Assembly: GCF_016907835.1 (NCBI RefSeq)
Contig: NZ_JAFBCT010000001.1
Span: 2,728,001 to 2,792,000 of the forward strand
From: Agromyces cerinus
GTDB taxonomy: Bacteria; Actinomycetota; Actinomycetes; Actinomycetales; Microbacteriaceae
DNA length: 64,000 bases
Reading direction: 5' to 3'
Shown: one piece after another, positions 25,987 to 34,220 of the stretch
Layout: the number at the start of each line of letters is the position of its first letter
Position numbering within the stretch: the first letter of the stretch is position 1
Translations under genes and position numbers: made by a program
Notes under the pieces: model-generated
Seen by the model: the letters and a program-made list of their open reading frames with translations, nothing else
Databases searched by the model: none
Told to the model about the DNA's origin: nothing

Positions 25987-27098
25987 GACGCCACCTCCAC
26001 CCAACTGCCGCTCGCCGCTGAGGCGAGCACTGCTTCCGTCACGCGCACCGCGCGAAGTCCATCGTCGAATCGAGGCAGCCCCTCGGGCGCCGCGCCCCCG
26101 ATCGCCGCGTAGGCGTCGGCGATGAAGGCGTTGAAGGCGTCCTGGTAGCCCATCGGGTGGCCCGCAGGCACGAGCGACAGTCGGGCCGCATCGGGGGCGA
26201 GCCGCGCCGGGTCGCGTTCGATGACGCTCGAGGCGTCGGTACGACCGAGCCAGAGGGTGTCGGGGCGCTCCTGCTCGAAACGCACGCTCGCATCGGTGCC
26301 GGCGAGCTCGATCGTGAGGCCGTTCTTGTGACCGGGTGCGACCTGTGACACGAGGAGGGTGCCGACGGCACCCGATGCCAGCTCGACGACGACGGCGACG
26401 AGGTCTTCGGTCGCGATGTCGTCGTGCATGGCGCGTGCCTCGTAGACCGTGCTCGTCTTCGCGCTCAGCCGGGTGATGCGCTCGCCCGCGACGAACTCGA
26501 GCAGGTCGACCAGGTGCGAGCCGATGTCGGCGAACGCGCGTGATGGGCCGCCGAGCGCGGCGTCGACGCGCCAGTCGTCGTCGTGCGGCGCCGCGAGCCA
26601 GTCCTGCAGGTAGCTGCCCTGCACGCTGAGGAGACGACCGGTCTCGCCGCGGGCGATGCGAGCCCTGGCCTCGCGTGCCATCGGGTGGAAGCGGTAGACG
26701 AACGGCACGGCGGCCACGAGACCGCGTTCGTCGGCCAGCGCCGCGAGCGCCGCGGCATCCGTCGCGGTGGTCGCGAGCGGCTTCTCGCAGATCACGTGCT
26801 TGCCGGCCTCGAGCGCCGCCAGTGCGAAGGCGGCGTGCGTCGCGTTCGGCGTGCACACGTGCACCACGTCGATGTCGGGATCGGCGAGCAGTTCGTCGAA
26901 CGAGGCGAAGGCCGTGGCGAATCCGAGGCGCTGCGCCGCGTCGCGAGCACGATCGGCGGAGGAGGATGCACCGCCGATCAGCTCGGCCCGGGCGGCGCGA
27001 GCGGCCCGGGAGTGCACGGTGGCCATGAACCCGCCACCGACGAAGCCGGCACGGATCGTGCGGGCTGGGGCGGTGACGTCCGTTGTCATGGTCGACAT
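25983..27098 (-). CDS. Gfo/Idh/MocA family NAD(P)-dependent oxidoreductase
   Basis: A 371-residue dehydrogenase and first gene of the operon. The Rossmann motif is GFVGGGFMATVHSRA (about 18-32). CEKPLA (about 105) supplies the conserved Lys, and FADIGSHLVDLLEF holds the catalytic His. The family oxidises or reduces sugars and inositols, often making a 3-keto or 2-keto sugar that the neighbouring isomerases then process. The start at 27098 is preceded by GAGGTG; Met 4 is an alternative. A 24-bp inverted repeat lies about 20 bases upstream. Confidence 0.9.
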   Translation of the reverse strand: MSTMTTDVTAPARTIRAGFVGGGFMATVHSRAARAARAELIGGASSSADRARDAAQRLGFATAFASFDELLADPDIDVVHVCTPNATHAAFALAALEAGKHVICEKPLATTATDAAALAALADERGLVAAVPFVYRFHPMAREARARIARGETGRLLSVQGSYLQDWLAAPHDDDWRVDAALGGPSRAFADIGSHLVDLLEFVAGERITRLSAKTSTVYEARAMHDDIATEDLVAVVVELASGAVGTLLVSQVAPGHKNGLTIELAGTDASVRFEQERPDTLWLGRTDASSVIERDPARLAPDAARLSLVPAGHPMGYQDAFNAFIADAYAAIGGAAPEGLPRFDDGLRAVRVTEAVLASAASGSWVEVAS

Positions 27099-27117
27099 GC
27101 TGACACACCTCAGCCAC

Positions 27118-27141
27118 CTTTTGCTAGTCCTTCGTCAAAAG
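27118..27141. promoter_or_regulatory. Candidate ROK operator in the divergent region
   Basis: CTTTTG-N12-CAAAAG is a perfect six-base inverted repeat in an AT-richer patch between the dehydrogenase operon (start 27098) and the ROK gene. NagC/Mlc-like ROK repressors bind long AT-rich palindromes with A/T runs at the outer arms, so this is the best candidate target for the adjacent ROK protein. Confidence 0.5.
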
Positions 27142-27205
27142 TTGCCGGAGTCGTTACACCTTCGAGATACGCCAACAAGACAAGGTGGTGTGCTTTACTC
27201 AGTGG

Positions 27206-28393
27206 ATGGTCGACATCAGCCGAGGTTCGGCACTCGGTTCTTCAGGTGCGAGCGAGCTCTTCCAGCTGCTCCGCGACGGGGCGCCGCGTACGCGCGCCTC
27301 GCTCGCCGCGAGCACCGGCCTCGCCCGCTCGACCATCGCCGCACGGGTCGACGAGCTCATGGAACTCGGGCTGGTCTCCCCCGTGGCCGACGCCGCATCG
27401 ACCGGCGGCAGGCCGCCGTCGCAGTTCGCCCTGAACCCCGGCGCGAGGATCGTGCTCGCCGCCGACCTCGGCGCCTCGCACGCGAACGTCGCAGTGACCG
27501 ACCTCGCCGGCACCGTGCTCGCCGAACACGGCGAACCACTCGACATCGCCAAGGGCCCCGAGGCCGTGCTCGGCTGGATGGTCGACGCCGGCCTCGCCCT
27601 CATCGACGGACTCGGCCGCGACCGGCACGAACTCGCCGCCATCGGCGTCGGCGTTCCCGGCCCGGTCGAGCACTCCACGGGTCGACCGGTCAACCCGCCG
27701 ATCATGCCCGGCTGGGACCGCTACGACGTGCCGGGCTGGGTGCAGCAGCACCTCGAAGTGCCCGTGCTCGTCGACAACGACGTGAACATCATGGCTCTCG
27801 GCGAGCGCGCCCTGGCGTGGCCCCAGGTCGAGCACCTCATGTTCGTGAAGGTCGCCACGGGCATCGGCTCCGGCATCATCTCCGGCGGTCTGCTGCAGCG
27901 CGGCGCGCAGGGCATCGCCGGCGACATCGGCCACGTTCGGGTGGCGCGCGGCAGCGACGTGCCCTGCCACTGCGGCAACCGCGGATGCCTCGAGGCACTG
28001 GCCTCCGGCCCCGCCATCGCCCGGGCGCTGCGCGAACAGGGCATCGAGGCCCACACGGGCAACGACGTCGTCGAGCTCGTCAAGCACGGCGACATCGACG
28101 CCATCCAGGCCGTGCGCCAGGCGGGCCGCGACATCGGCGAGGTGCTGACCGCCTGCGTCAGCCTCGTGAACCCCTCGGTCGTCGCCATCGGCGGCTCGAT
28201 GGCGCGCGCCGGCGAACACCTCATCGCCGGCGTGCGCGAGGTCGTCTACATGCGGTCGATGCCGCTGGCCACCGAGCACCTCGTCATCGCGGCGTCCGCC
28301 GCCGGCGAGAACGCCGCGGTGCTCGGTGCGAGCATGCTCGCGATCCACCACGTGCTCTCCCCCGAGGGCATCGACGCACTCGCGGCGCGCTGA
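27206..28393 (+). CDS. ROK family transcriptional repressor
   Basis: A 395-residue regulator. The N-terminal HTH (about 15-65) reads FQLLRDGAPRTRASLAASTG, LARSTIAARVDELMELG. The sugar-kinase-like domain follows: ADLGASHANVAVTDL, GVPGPVEHSTG, DNDVNIMALGE and the zinc motif CHCGNRGCLEAL. It probably represses the divergent seven-gene sugar operon and responds to its substrate. The start is uncertain: ATG 27206 gives the usual N-terminus, but AAGGTGG lies too far upstream, while GTG codons at 27185/27188 are also in frame. Confidence 0.88.
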   Translation: MVDISRGSALGSSGASELFQLLRDGAPRTRASLAASTGLARSTIAARVDELMELGLVSPVADAASTGGRPPSQFALNPGARIVLAADLGASHANVAVTDLAGTVLAEHGEPLDIAKGPEAVLGWMVDAGLALIDGLGRDRHELAAIGVGVPGPVEHSTGRPVNPPIMPGWDRYDVPGWVQQHLEVPVLVDNDVNIMALGERALAWPQVEHLMFVKVATGIGSGIISGGLLQRGAQGIAGDIGHVRVARGSDVPCHCGNRGCLEALASGPAIARALREQGIEAHTGNDVVELVKHGDIDAIQAVRQAGRDIGEVLTACVSLVNPSVVAIGGSMARAGEHLIAGVREVVYMRSMPLATEHLVIAASAAGENAAVLGASMLAIHHVLSPEGIDALAAR

Positions 28394-28459
28394 CCGGCCG
28401 AGCGCGCACACGCGTGTCCGCCTCGTCTCGCTGACAGGCCGGAGGGGTACGCTCGGAGG

Positions 28460-29110
28460 GTGCCCGACACCCCCTTCGCCCTCTTCGATCTCGAGGGCGC
28501 GGCGACGGCGGTCGCGGTCGACGAGCGCCCGCGGCATCCGTGCCATTCGCGTGTCGTCGCCGATTCGAGCGATCGGGTCGCCTGGCTCAGGGCGCGCTCG
28601 CGCGGCATCACCGCGACGGACGCCGCCAAGCTCGCCTCCTTCGCCTCGGTGCGCTCCGCGGCGTGGGAGAAGCGCAATGGCAGCTCCTTCGGCGGAAGCC
28701 GGTACACCGATCACGGCAAGGAGCGCGAGCCCGTCATCGCCGAGTGGGTGCGGCGCGCGCACGGCATCGAGCCGTCGAGCCTGCTCTTCCACGCCGAGTT
28801 CGAGCGCCGTCACCTCGCCACGCCCGACGGGCTGCGGGTCACGCCGACCGGCGCGCTCGAGCTCTGCGAGATCAAGACCACCTCGCGCGCCTGGCGCGGC
28901 ATCCCCCGCGGCTATCTCCGGCAGGTCTGGTGGCAGCAGTACGTGCTCGGCGCCGAACGCACCCTCGTGGTGTGGGAGCAGCACGACGATTTCGTTCCCA
29001 TTCGCGACGAGCCCGAGTACCGTTGGGTCGATCGCGATGACGACCAGATCGCGATCCTCGTGAGACTGGCCGACGAGCTCATCGCAGAGCTCGGCGGGCG
29101 TCGCACGTGA
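28460..29110 (+). CDS. YqaJ-like exonuclease/recombinase domain protein
   Basis: A 216-residue protein with the YqaJ/lambda-exonuclease fold. RSRGITATDAAKLA is the substrate-entry motif. HGKEREPVIAEW gives the first Glu, the Asp is in LATPDGLRV, and CEIKTT holds the Glu-x-Lys of the PD-(D/E)XK centre, followed by QVWWQQYVLGAERTLVVWEQ. The domain is usual in phage recombinases, but here it stands alone among chromosomal genes. The GTG start follows GGAGGG with short spacing. The substrate is unknown. Confidence 0.75.
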   Translation: MPDTPFALFDLEGAATAVAVDERPRHPCHSRVVADSSDRVAWLRARSRGITATDAAKLASFASVRSAAWEKRNGSSFGGSRYTDHGKEREPVIAEWVRRAHGIEPSSLLFHAEFERRHLATPDGLRVTPTGALELCEIKTTSRAWRGIPRGYLRQVWWQQYVLGAERTLVVWEQHDDFVPIRDEPEYRWVDRDDDQIAILVRLADELIAELGGRRT

Positions 29111-29183
29111 CACGCGTGATCGTTCGCACGCCGCTCCACCGCGCACGCGCCCTGCATTCCCCACTGCCGGGAGGTTCCCCCCG

Positions 29184-29984
29184 ATGACGACCGTTCTCCT
29201 GCACGGCCTCGGCGCCGATCGGCGCCAGCCGCTCGACCTCTTCACGCCCGCGGTGCATGCCGTGGTCGGCCCCGACGAGCTCATCATCGCGCCCGACATC
29301 CGCGCCCACGGCGGGTTCCTCACGGTCGGCGAGCCGGCGGACTTCCGCTTCGACCGGCTGGCGGCCGAGGTCGCCGCGTCGGTGCGCGAGGCGATCGACG
29401 ACGCGGGCGAGCCCGCGCCGGAGGCATCCGCTCCCCTGACGATCATGGGCATCTCGCTCGGCGCCGCGCTCGCGCTGCGGATCGCCCTCGACGGCCTCCT
29501 GCCCATCGAGCGCGCGGTGTTCGTGCGCCCGTCGTTCAGCGACCAGTCGCTGCCCGAACACCTGCGGGTCTTCCCGGTCATCGGTCAGATCCTCGCCGAC
29601 GCCGGGCCGGCCGGCGTCGACGAGTTCCGCGAGCGCGCGATCTTCCAGCACGTCGTGTCGGTGTCGCCGGCCGGCGGGCGCGGCCTGTTGTCGCAGTTCA
29701 CCGCCCCCGACGCCGCACGCCGGGCGATGCGACTCGTCGAGATCCCGCGCAACCGCGCGTTCCGCGACGACGCCGAGCTGGCCGGGCTCGAGCCCCGAGG
29801 CATCCGCTCGCTCGTCATCGGGGCGCCGCGCGACCCCGTGCACCCCTACGCGCTCGCCGAGCGTTGGGCGACCGGCCTCCGGGCGCCGCTCGTCGAACTC
29901 CCCGCCCGCGACGACGGCCTGCCGGTGCAGACGGCCCTGCTGCGCGAGGGCATCGCGCGCTGGCTGGCGCACACCCGCGCCTGA
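29184..29984 (+). CDS. Alpha/beta-hydrolase fold protein
   Basis: A 266-residue protein of the alpha/beta-hydrolase fold. The oxyanion motif LLHGLGAD is near residue 6, the nucleophile elbow GISLGAA near 95 and the acidic residue in GAPRDPVHPY near 215. The position where the catalytic His normally follows (ARDDGLP) has Asp, and no other clear His is present, so activity may be altered or the protein non-catalytic. The start follows GGGAGG. It lies 73 bases after the YqaJ-like gene. Confidence 0.7.
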   Translation: MTTVLLHGLGADRRQPLDLFTPAVHAVVGPDELIIAPDIRAHGGFLTVGEPADFRFDRLAAEVAASVREAIDDAGEPAPEASAPLTIMGISLGAALALRIALDGLLPIERAVFVRPSFSDQSLPEHLRVFPVIGQILADAGPAGVDEFRERAIFQHVVSVSPAGGRGLLSQFTAPDAARRAMRLVEIPRNRAFRDDAELAGLEPRGIRSLVIGAPRDPVHPYALAERWATGLRAPLVELPARDDGLPVQTALLREGIARWLAHTRA

Positions 29985-30004
29985 CGCGGCGCGGCACGTT
30001 CGGG

Positions 30005-30697
30005 TCAGCCCGTGACCGAGGCGTCCTCCACCGCGGGCTCCGCTGCGGGCTCCGCGGCCGCGGGGCGGTACGGCCACGCCCACCGGCTGATGCCCAGGAT
30101 GCCCGCGCCGACCAGCAGGATGAAGGCGGCGATCGCGATGACGTAGACCGTGACCCCGTCGTAGCCGACGCCCGGTGAGATGTTCGGGTCGAGGAACGGG
30201 TAGGGGTACCAGCCGACGATGACGCCGCGGAGCATCGTGTAGACCACCCAGACGATCGGGAAGATCGCGATGGTCCAGATGCGCCTCCACGCGATCGTGC
30301 GGCGGCCCGGGGCGAGGACCCAGTCGAGCACCACGTAGAGCGGCGCCCAGACGTGCAGGATCTCGTTCGACCATGGCAGGGTCGTCGCCTGGTCGAGGGA
30401 GATGTCGCGCAGCAGCAGGTTGTAGACGACGAACGTCGTCGCCATGTACGTCACGACCGAGGCACGCGTGAGGTTGTACCAGTCGGGGTCGCGCGACGAC
30501 CGGAACGCGTACCAGGCTCCGATGAGCAGCACGATCGCCGAGAGCGCGTTCGACAGGATCGTGAAGAAGCTCAGGAAGTTGATGACGAAGAGCGCCGGAT
30601 CGGGCACCATCGACAGGCTCTTCGCGAACTGCGCGACGATCGCGATGACGATGCCCGCCGCCGCCGCGACCCTGATGAAGCCCCAGACCGTTCGCAT
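30005..30697 (-). CDS. Pr6Pr family membrane protein
   Basis: A 230-residue integral membrane protein with six predicted helices. Family blocks are INFLSFFTILSNALSAIVLL, WSNEILHVWAPLYVVLDWVL and WVVYTMLRGVIVGWYPYPF. It resembles the FAR-17a/AIG1-like family; the two conserved polar sites (Thr/Asn in helix 2, His in EILHVW) are present. In eukaryotic members these form a threonine hydrolase acting on fatty acyl esters; bacterial function is not established. Ends convergent with the hydrolase gene, 20 bases apart. Confidence 0.85.
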   Translation of the reverse strand: MRTVWGFIRVAAAAGIVIAIVAQFAKSLSMVPDPALFVINFLSFFTILSNALSAIVLLIGAWYAFRSSRDPDWYNLTRASVVTYMATTFVVYNLLLRDISLDQATTLPWSNEILHVWAPLYVVLDWVLAPGRRTIAWRRIWTIAIFPIVWVVYTMLRGVIVGWYPYPFLDPNISPGVGYDGVTVYVIAIAAFILLVGAGILGISRWAWPYRPAAAEPAAEPAVEDASVTG

Positions 30698-30799
30698 TCG
30701 CTCTCCCCGTGTTGCGTCATGCCACCGGCCAACCGACGGTCGGTGCGATCATAGCGAGGACGGATACGGTACGAGGGGCAATCTCGGGAGGGTGTGTCG

Positions 30800-31762
30800 A
30801 TGCGAGCATTGGTGATCGATCAGACGGGCGGACCGGAGGAACTCCACATCGCCGAGGTGCCCGACCCGATCCGCATCAGCGACGAGGTGGTCGTGCGGGT
30901 CGTCGCGGCCGCGGTGAACCCGATCGATGCGAAGACCCGCGCGGGGCGCGGCGTCTCCCGCGCCATTCCCGCCTACCCCGCCGTGCTCGGAGCCGACTTC
31001 GCGGGTGTGGTCGAGTCGGTGCCGTACTCGGCGCACCCGCTCCAGCCCGGCGACCGGGTCTACGGCATGGGCCGGGTTCCGAGGCTCGGCGGCAGCTACG
31101 CCGAACTCATCTCGGTGAGCTCGATGAGCGTCACCCGCATGCCGGCGACCCTCTCGTTCGCCGAGGCCGCGGCGGTGCCGCTCGCCGCGCTGACCGCGTG
31201 GGGGGCGGTCGTCGACACGGCGCGCGTGCACGACGGGCAGCGCGTGCTGATCCACGCGGGGGCCGGCGGCGTCGGCCACTTCGCGGTGCAGTTCGCGGCG
31301 TACTTCGGTGCGGTCGTGACCGCCACGGGTTCCGCGCGCAACGCCGACTTCCTGCGCGACCTCGGCGCGCGACGCGTCATCGACTACGCGGCCGAGCGGT
31401 TCGAAGACATCGCCACCGATCAGGACGTGGTGATCGACCTGATCGGCAACGTCGCGGATGACACGGGCACCCGTTCGCTCGATGCGCTCCGCCAGGGCGG
31501 GCTGATCGTGACGGTGCCCACGGGCGCCTGGCCGACCATGGCCGAGGAGGCCGCGGCACGGGGCATCCGCTCGACCGGCTACTCGGTCGCGCCCGACGCC
31601 CGGATCCTCTCGGTGATCACCCGACTGATCGACGACGGAGCCGTGCGCGTGCACGTCGCCCGCGAGTTCCCGCTCGAGGAGGGCGCCGAGGCGCATCGCC
31701 TGCTCGAGGCCGGGCATGTGCGCGGCAAGATCGTGCTGCGGGTCATGCCCGACCCCGCCTGA
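30800..31762 (+). CDS. NADP-dependent alcohol dehydrogenase-like oxidoreductase (zinc-less MDR)
   Basis: A 320-residue quinone-oxidoreductase-type enzyme. The N-terminal GroES-like domain has AAAVNPIDAKTRAG and GADFAGVVE. The NADP-binding domain has HAGAGGVGHFAVQFAAY with the AxxGxxG motif near residue 155. Zinc-ligand Cys residues are absent, as in the reductase subgroup acting on quinones or enones. The ATG at 30800 is favoured by GGGAGG eight bases away over the GTG at 30794. Confidence 0.88.
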   Translation: MRALVIDQTGGPEELHIAEVPDPIRISDEVVVRVVAAAVNPIDAKTRAGRGVSRAIPAYPAVLGADFAGVVESVPYSAHPLQPGDRVYGMGRVPRLGGSYAELISVSSMSVTRMPATLSFAEAAAVPLAALTAWGAVVDTARVHDGQRVLIHAGAGGVGHFAVQFAAYFGAVVTATGSARNADFLRDLGARRVIDYAAERFEDIATDQDVVIDLIGNVADDTGTRSLDALRQGGLIVTVPTGAWPTMAEEAAARGIRSTGYSVAPDARILSVITRLIDDGAVRVHVAREFPLEEGAEAHRLLEAGHVRGKIVLRVMPDPA

Positions 31763-31779
31763 GCGCGTCAGCCGGGCGG

Positions 31780-32739
31780 TCAGCCGGCGCGCGCGTCGAG
31801 CAGTGCGCTGCCGAGCTCGCTCCTGAGGTAGAGCACGCTGTGCCCGTAGCGGGTCGAGACGAGGAGTCCGGCGTCGCGGAGCGCTCGCAGGTGCTGGTTG
31901 ACCGCCGACGGCGTGACGCCGAAGCGAACGCCGAGCTCGGTCGACGAGGCGGGGTCGCCGAGCGCGGAGAGCAGGCTCGCCCGCGTCTCTCCGAGGATGG
32001 CGGCGACCGCGGCCGGGTTGGCCACGCGCTCGTTCTCCCAGAGCGCGCCCTGACCGCGCGCCGGGTACATGATCATCGGCGGCCCGTCGCCGACGGGGGC
32101 CGAGCCGCGGCGGGTGAACATCGTCGGCACGAGGGTGAGCCCGAGCCCGTCGATCGGTTGCACCCGATCGACGGGGTCGCGCAGTCGCACCGAGACGACA
32201 CCGCCGTCGTAGTCGACCGTCGACGAGATGCCGTTCAGCATCGTCGACAGCCCGCTCTGCGCGATCTGGCGGCCGCGATGCACGACGTCGGCCTCGAGCA
32301 CGGCGCGCATGCGCGGCCAGTACGGGGCGAAGGACACGTCCCAGAGCTCCTGGAGCGCTCGCACGATGCGGAGGACGGCGACCCGGGGCGACCCCTCGAA
32401 CACCGCGGGCACGTGGCCGTGCACCGCGACGAGGTCGCCGATGAACGTGTCGGCCGGAGTCGCGAGCAGCCCTTCGAATTCGTCGTCGAGCTTCGTGAGC
32501 GGTGATTCGGGGCGGGGGTTCAGGAAGTCGGGGGTCCAGAGCCGCTCGTCGATGAGGCCGCGCAGCGCCTCGGTGTCGAGGTCGGCCCGCGCCGCCTCGG
32601 TGCGGCGAAGCCAGGGCAGCTGCAACGGGAACCTCGACGGGTCGTCGATCGCACGCAGCGACAGCCCGAGTTCGCAGAGCGGCGAGATGCCGAAGCGCAC
32701 GGCCGCGACGTCGCCCTCGTTGAGCACGTATCGCAACAT
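31780..32739 (-). CDS. ArsR-type winged-helix regulator (DUF5937)
   Basis: A 319-residue regulator with a long N-terminal DUF5937-like domain (VRFGISPLCELGLSLRAI). A C-terminal ArsR HTH (about 240-310) reads GETRASLLSALGDPASSTEL, GVRFGVTPSAVNQHLRALRD. The start ATG at 32739 gives the usual MLRYVL beginning. This codon overlaps a perfect 19-bp inverted repeat, implying a leaderless or near-leaderless transcript and autoregulation. It is divergent from an MFS exporter, the probable target. Confidence 0.85.
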   Translation of the reverse strand: MLRYVLNEGDVAAVRFGISPLCELGLSLRAIDDPSRFPLQLPWLRRTEAARADLDTEALRGLIDERLWTPDFLNPRPESPLTKLDDEFEGLLATPADTFIGDLVAVHGHVPAVFEGSPRVAVLRIVRALQELWDVSFAPYWPRMRAVLEADVVHRGRQIAQSGLSTMLNGISSTVDYDGGVVSVRLRDPVDRVQPIDGLGLTLVPTMFTRRGSAPVGDGPPMIMYPARGQGALWENERVANPAAVAAILGETRASLLSALGDPASSTELGVRFGVTPSAVNQHLRALRDAGLLVSTRYGHSVLYLRSELGSALLDARAG

Positions 32740-32756
32740 GTAGCGAAACGCTACAT
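32738..32756. promoter_or_regulatory. ArsR-type operator between regulator and exporter
   Basis: ATGTAGCG-AAA-CGCTACAT is a perfect 8-3-8 inverted repeat. Its left end covers the regulator's start codon, and the exporter GTG is 40 bases to the right. One dimer here could shut both promoters. Confidence 0.7.
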
Positions 32757-32795
32757 CAATTTCGCCCACCCGACGGATCTGACAGAACTGTACGA

Positions 32796-34184
32796 GTGAG
32801 CCCTACCTCTCCCGCGACACCTGACACCGGAACCGTGCCGACGATCGACCCCGAGCACTCGGGCAAGCCGTCGCTCATCGCCCGCCTCGCGGCATCCGTC
32901 GAGGACCCGGTGCTGCGCATCCTCGTCGGCGCGACCCTGATCTCGCGCGTCGGGCGCGGCATCTTCCTGACCGTCACGGTGCTCTACTTCACCTTCATCG
33001 TCGGCCTCGCACCGCACGAGGTCGCCATCGTGCTCTCGGCCGCGAGCGCGGCCGGCGTGATCGCGGCCTTCGGCGGCGGCTGGCTCGCCGACCGATTCAG
33101 CTCCAAGCGCCTGCTCATCGCCTTCACCGCGATCGAGGGCGTCGCGCTCATCACCTACGTCTTCGCGGGCGACTTCGTCACGGCGCTCGTGATCGCCATC
33201 GTCTGCGGTCTCTTCGAGCAGGGCGCGAACTCGACCCGCTCGGCGATCATCGCCCGAGCCTTCATCGGTGAGAGCCGGGTGCACGCACGTGCGGTGCTCC
33301 GCACCGTCACGAACCTCGCCATCGCCGCCGGCTCGGGGCTCGGCGCGCTCGCCCTCGCGATCGGCACCGCCGAGGCCTACCGCGCGCTCATCGCCGGCGC
33401 GGGCGTGCTCTACCTGCTCGGTCTCATCCAGCTCGTGCGCCTGCCGTCGCGGGTCGACGCACCCGCCCGCAAGCCGGTCGCCCCCGTGACGACCGCGACC
33501 GGCTCATTCGACGCCGGAGCAAGCGCCGAGGCCGCCGCTGCCGAACGGCGCGCATGGCGCCGACACTCGCCGTGGCGCGACCCCCGCTACCTCGTGCTCA
33601 CCGCGCTCAGCGCGATCTTCGGCATGCAGTTCGGCGTCGCAGAGCTCGGCGTGCCGCTCTGGATCGCCCGCGAGACCGCGGCGCCCGAGGCCGTCGTGGC
33701 AGCGCTCCTCATCCTCAACACGATCATCGTCGTGATCTTCCAGGTCCCGCTCTCGCGGGGCACGCACGACCTGCGCGTCGCCGCTCGCGTGTCGGGCATC
33801 GCCGCCTGGCTCATGGCGGCCGCATGCCTCGTGTACGCGTCGGCGGCCGGGCTCCCGATCGGCTTCGCGATCACCGTGCTCGTCATCGCCGCGATCGTGC
33901 ACGCCTTCGCCGAGGTGCTCTCGCAGGCAGGCGGCTGGGGCCTCAGCTTCGAGCTCGCCGACCCCGTGCAGGCCGGCAGCTACCAGGGCGTGTTCGGCAT
34001 GGGCTACACGGTGGGCGCCCTCGCGGCTCCGCTCGTCGTCAACGCCACGGCGATCTCGCAGGGGTTCTCGGGGTGGGTCGTGCTCGCGGCGATCTTCCTC
34101 GCCTCGGGGCTCGGCACGTGGTGGCTCGCGCGGCGAGCCGCCCGAACCGCAGAAACCGCCGCCACGACGGTCGCCGCCTCGTAG
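32796..34184 (+). CDS. MFS transporter (12-helix exporter)
   Basis: A 462-residue membrane transporter with two six-helix halves joined by a charged loop (about 215-260). GGGWLADRFSSKRLLI is MFS motif A. The second half includes FGMQFGVAELGVPLWIARET and FGMGYTVGALAAPLVVN. It is probably a drug or metabolite exporter controlled by the divergent ArsR-type gene. The GTG start at 32796 has no clear ribosome site, so translation may be leaderless. Confidence 0.85.
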   Translation: MSPTSPATPDTGTVPTIDPEHSGKPSLIARLAASVEDPVLRILVGATLISRVGRGIFLTVTVLYFTFIVGLAPHEVAIVLSAASAAGVIAAFGGGWLADRFSSKRLLIAFTAIEGVALITYVFAGDFVTALVIAIVCGLFEQGANSTRSAIIARAFIGESRVHARAVLRTVTNLAIAAGSGLGALALAIGTAEAYRALIAGAGVLYLLGLIQLVRLPSRVDAPARKPVAPVTTATGSFDAGASAEAAAAERRAWRRHSPWRDPRYLVLTALSAIFGMQFGVAELGVPLWIARETAAPEAVVAALLILNTIIVVIFQVPLSRGTHDLRVAARVSGIAAWLMAAACLVYASAAGLPIGFAITVLVIAAIVHAFAEVLSQAGGWGLSFELADPVQAGSYQGVFGMGYTVGALAAPLVVNATAISQGFSGWVVLAAIFLASGLGTWWLARRAARTAETAATTVAAS

Positions 34185-34189
34185 ACGAC

Positions 34190-34217
34190 GCACGGATGCA
34201 TCCGGTGCTATCCGTGC
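34190..34217. terminator. Weak hairpin between convergent genes
   Basis: GCACGGAT (34190-34197) pairs with ATCCGTGC (34210-34217) around a 12-base loop, in the short space between the exporter and the convergent acetyltransferase. No T run follows. Confidence 0.45.
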
Positions 34218-34220
34218 CCG

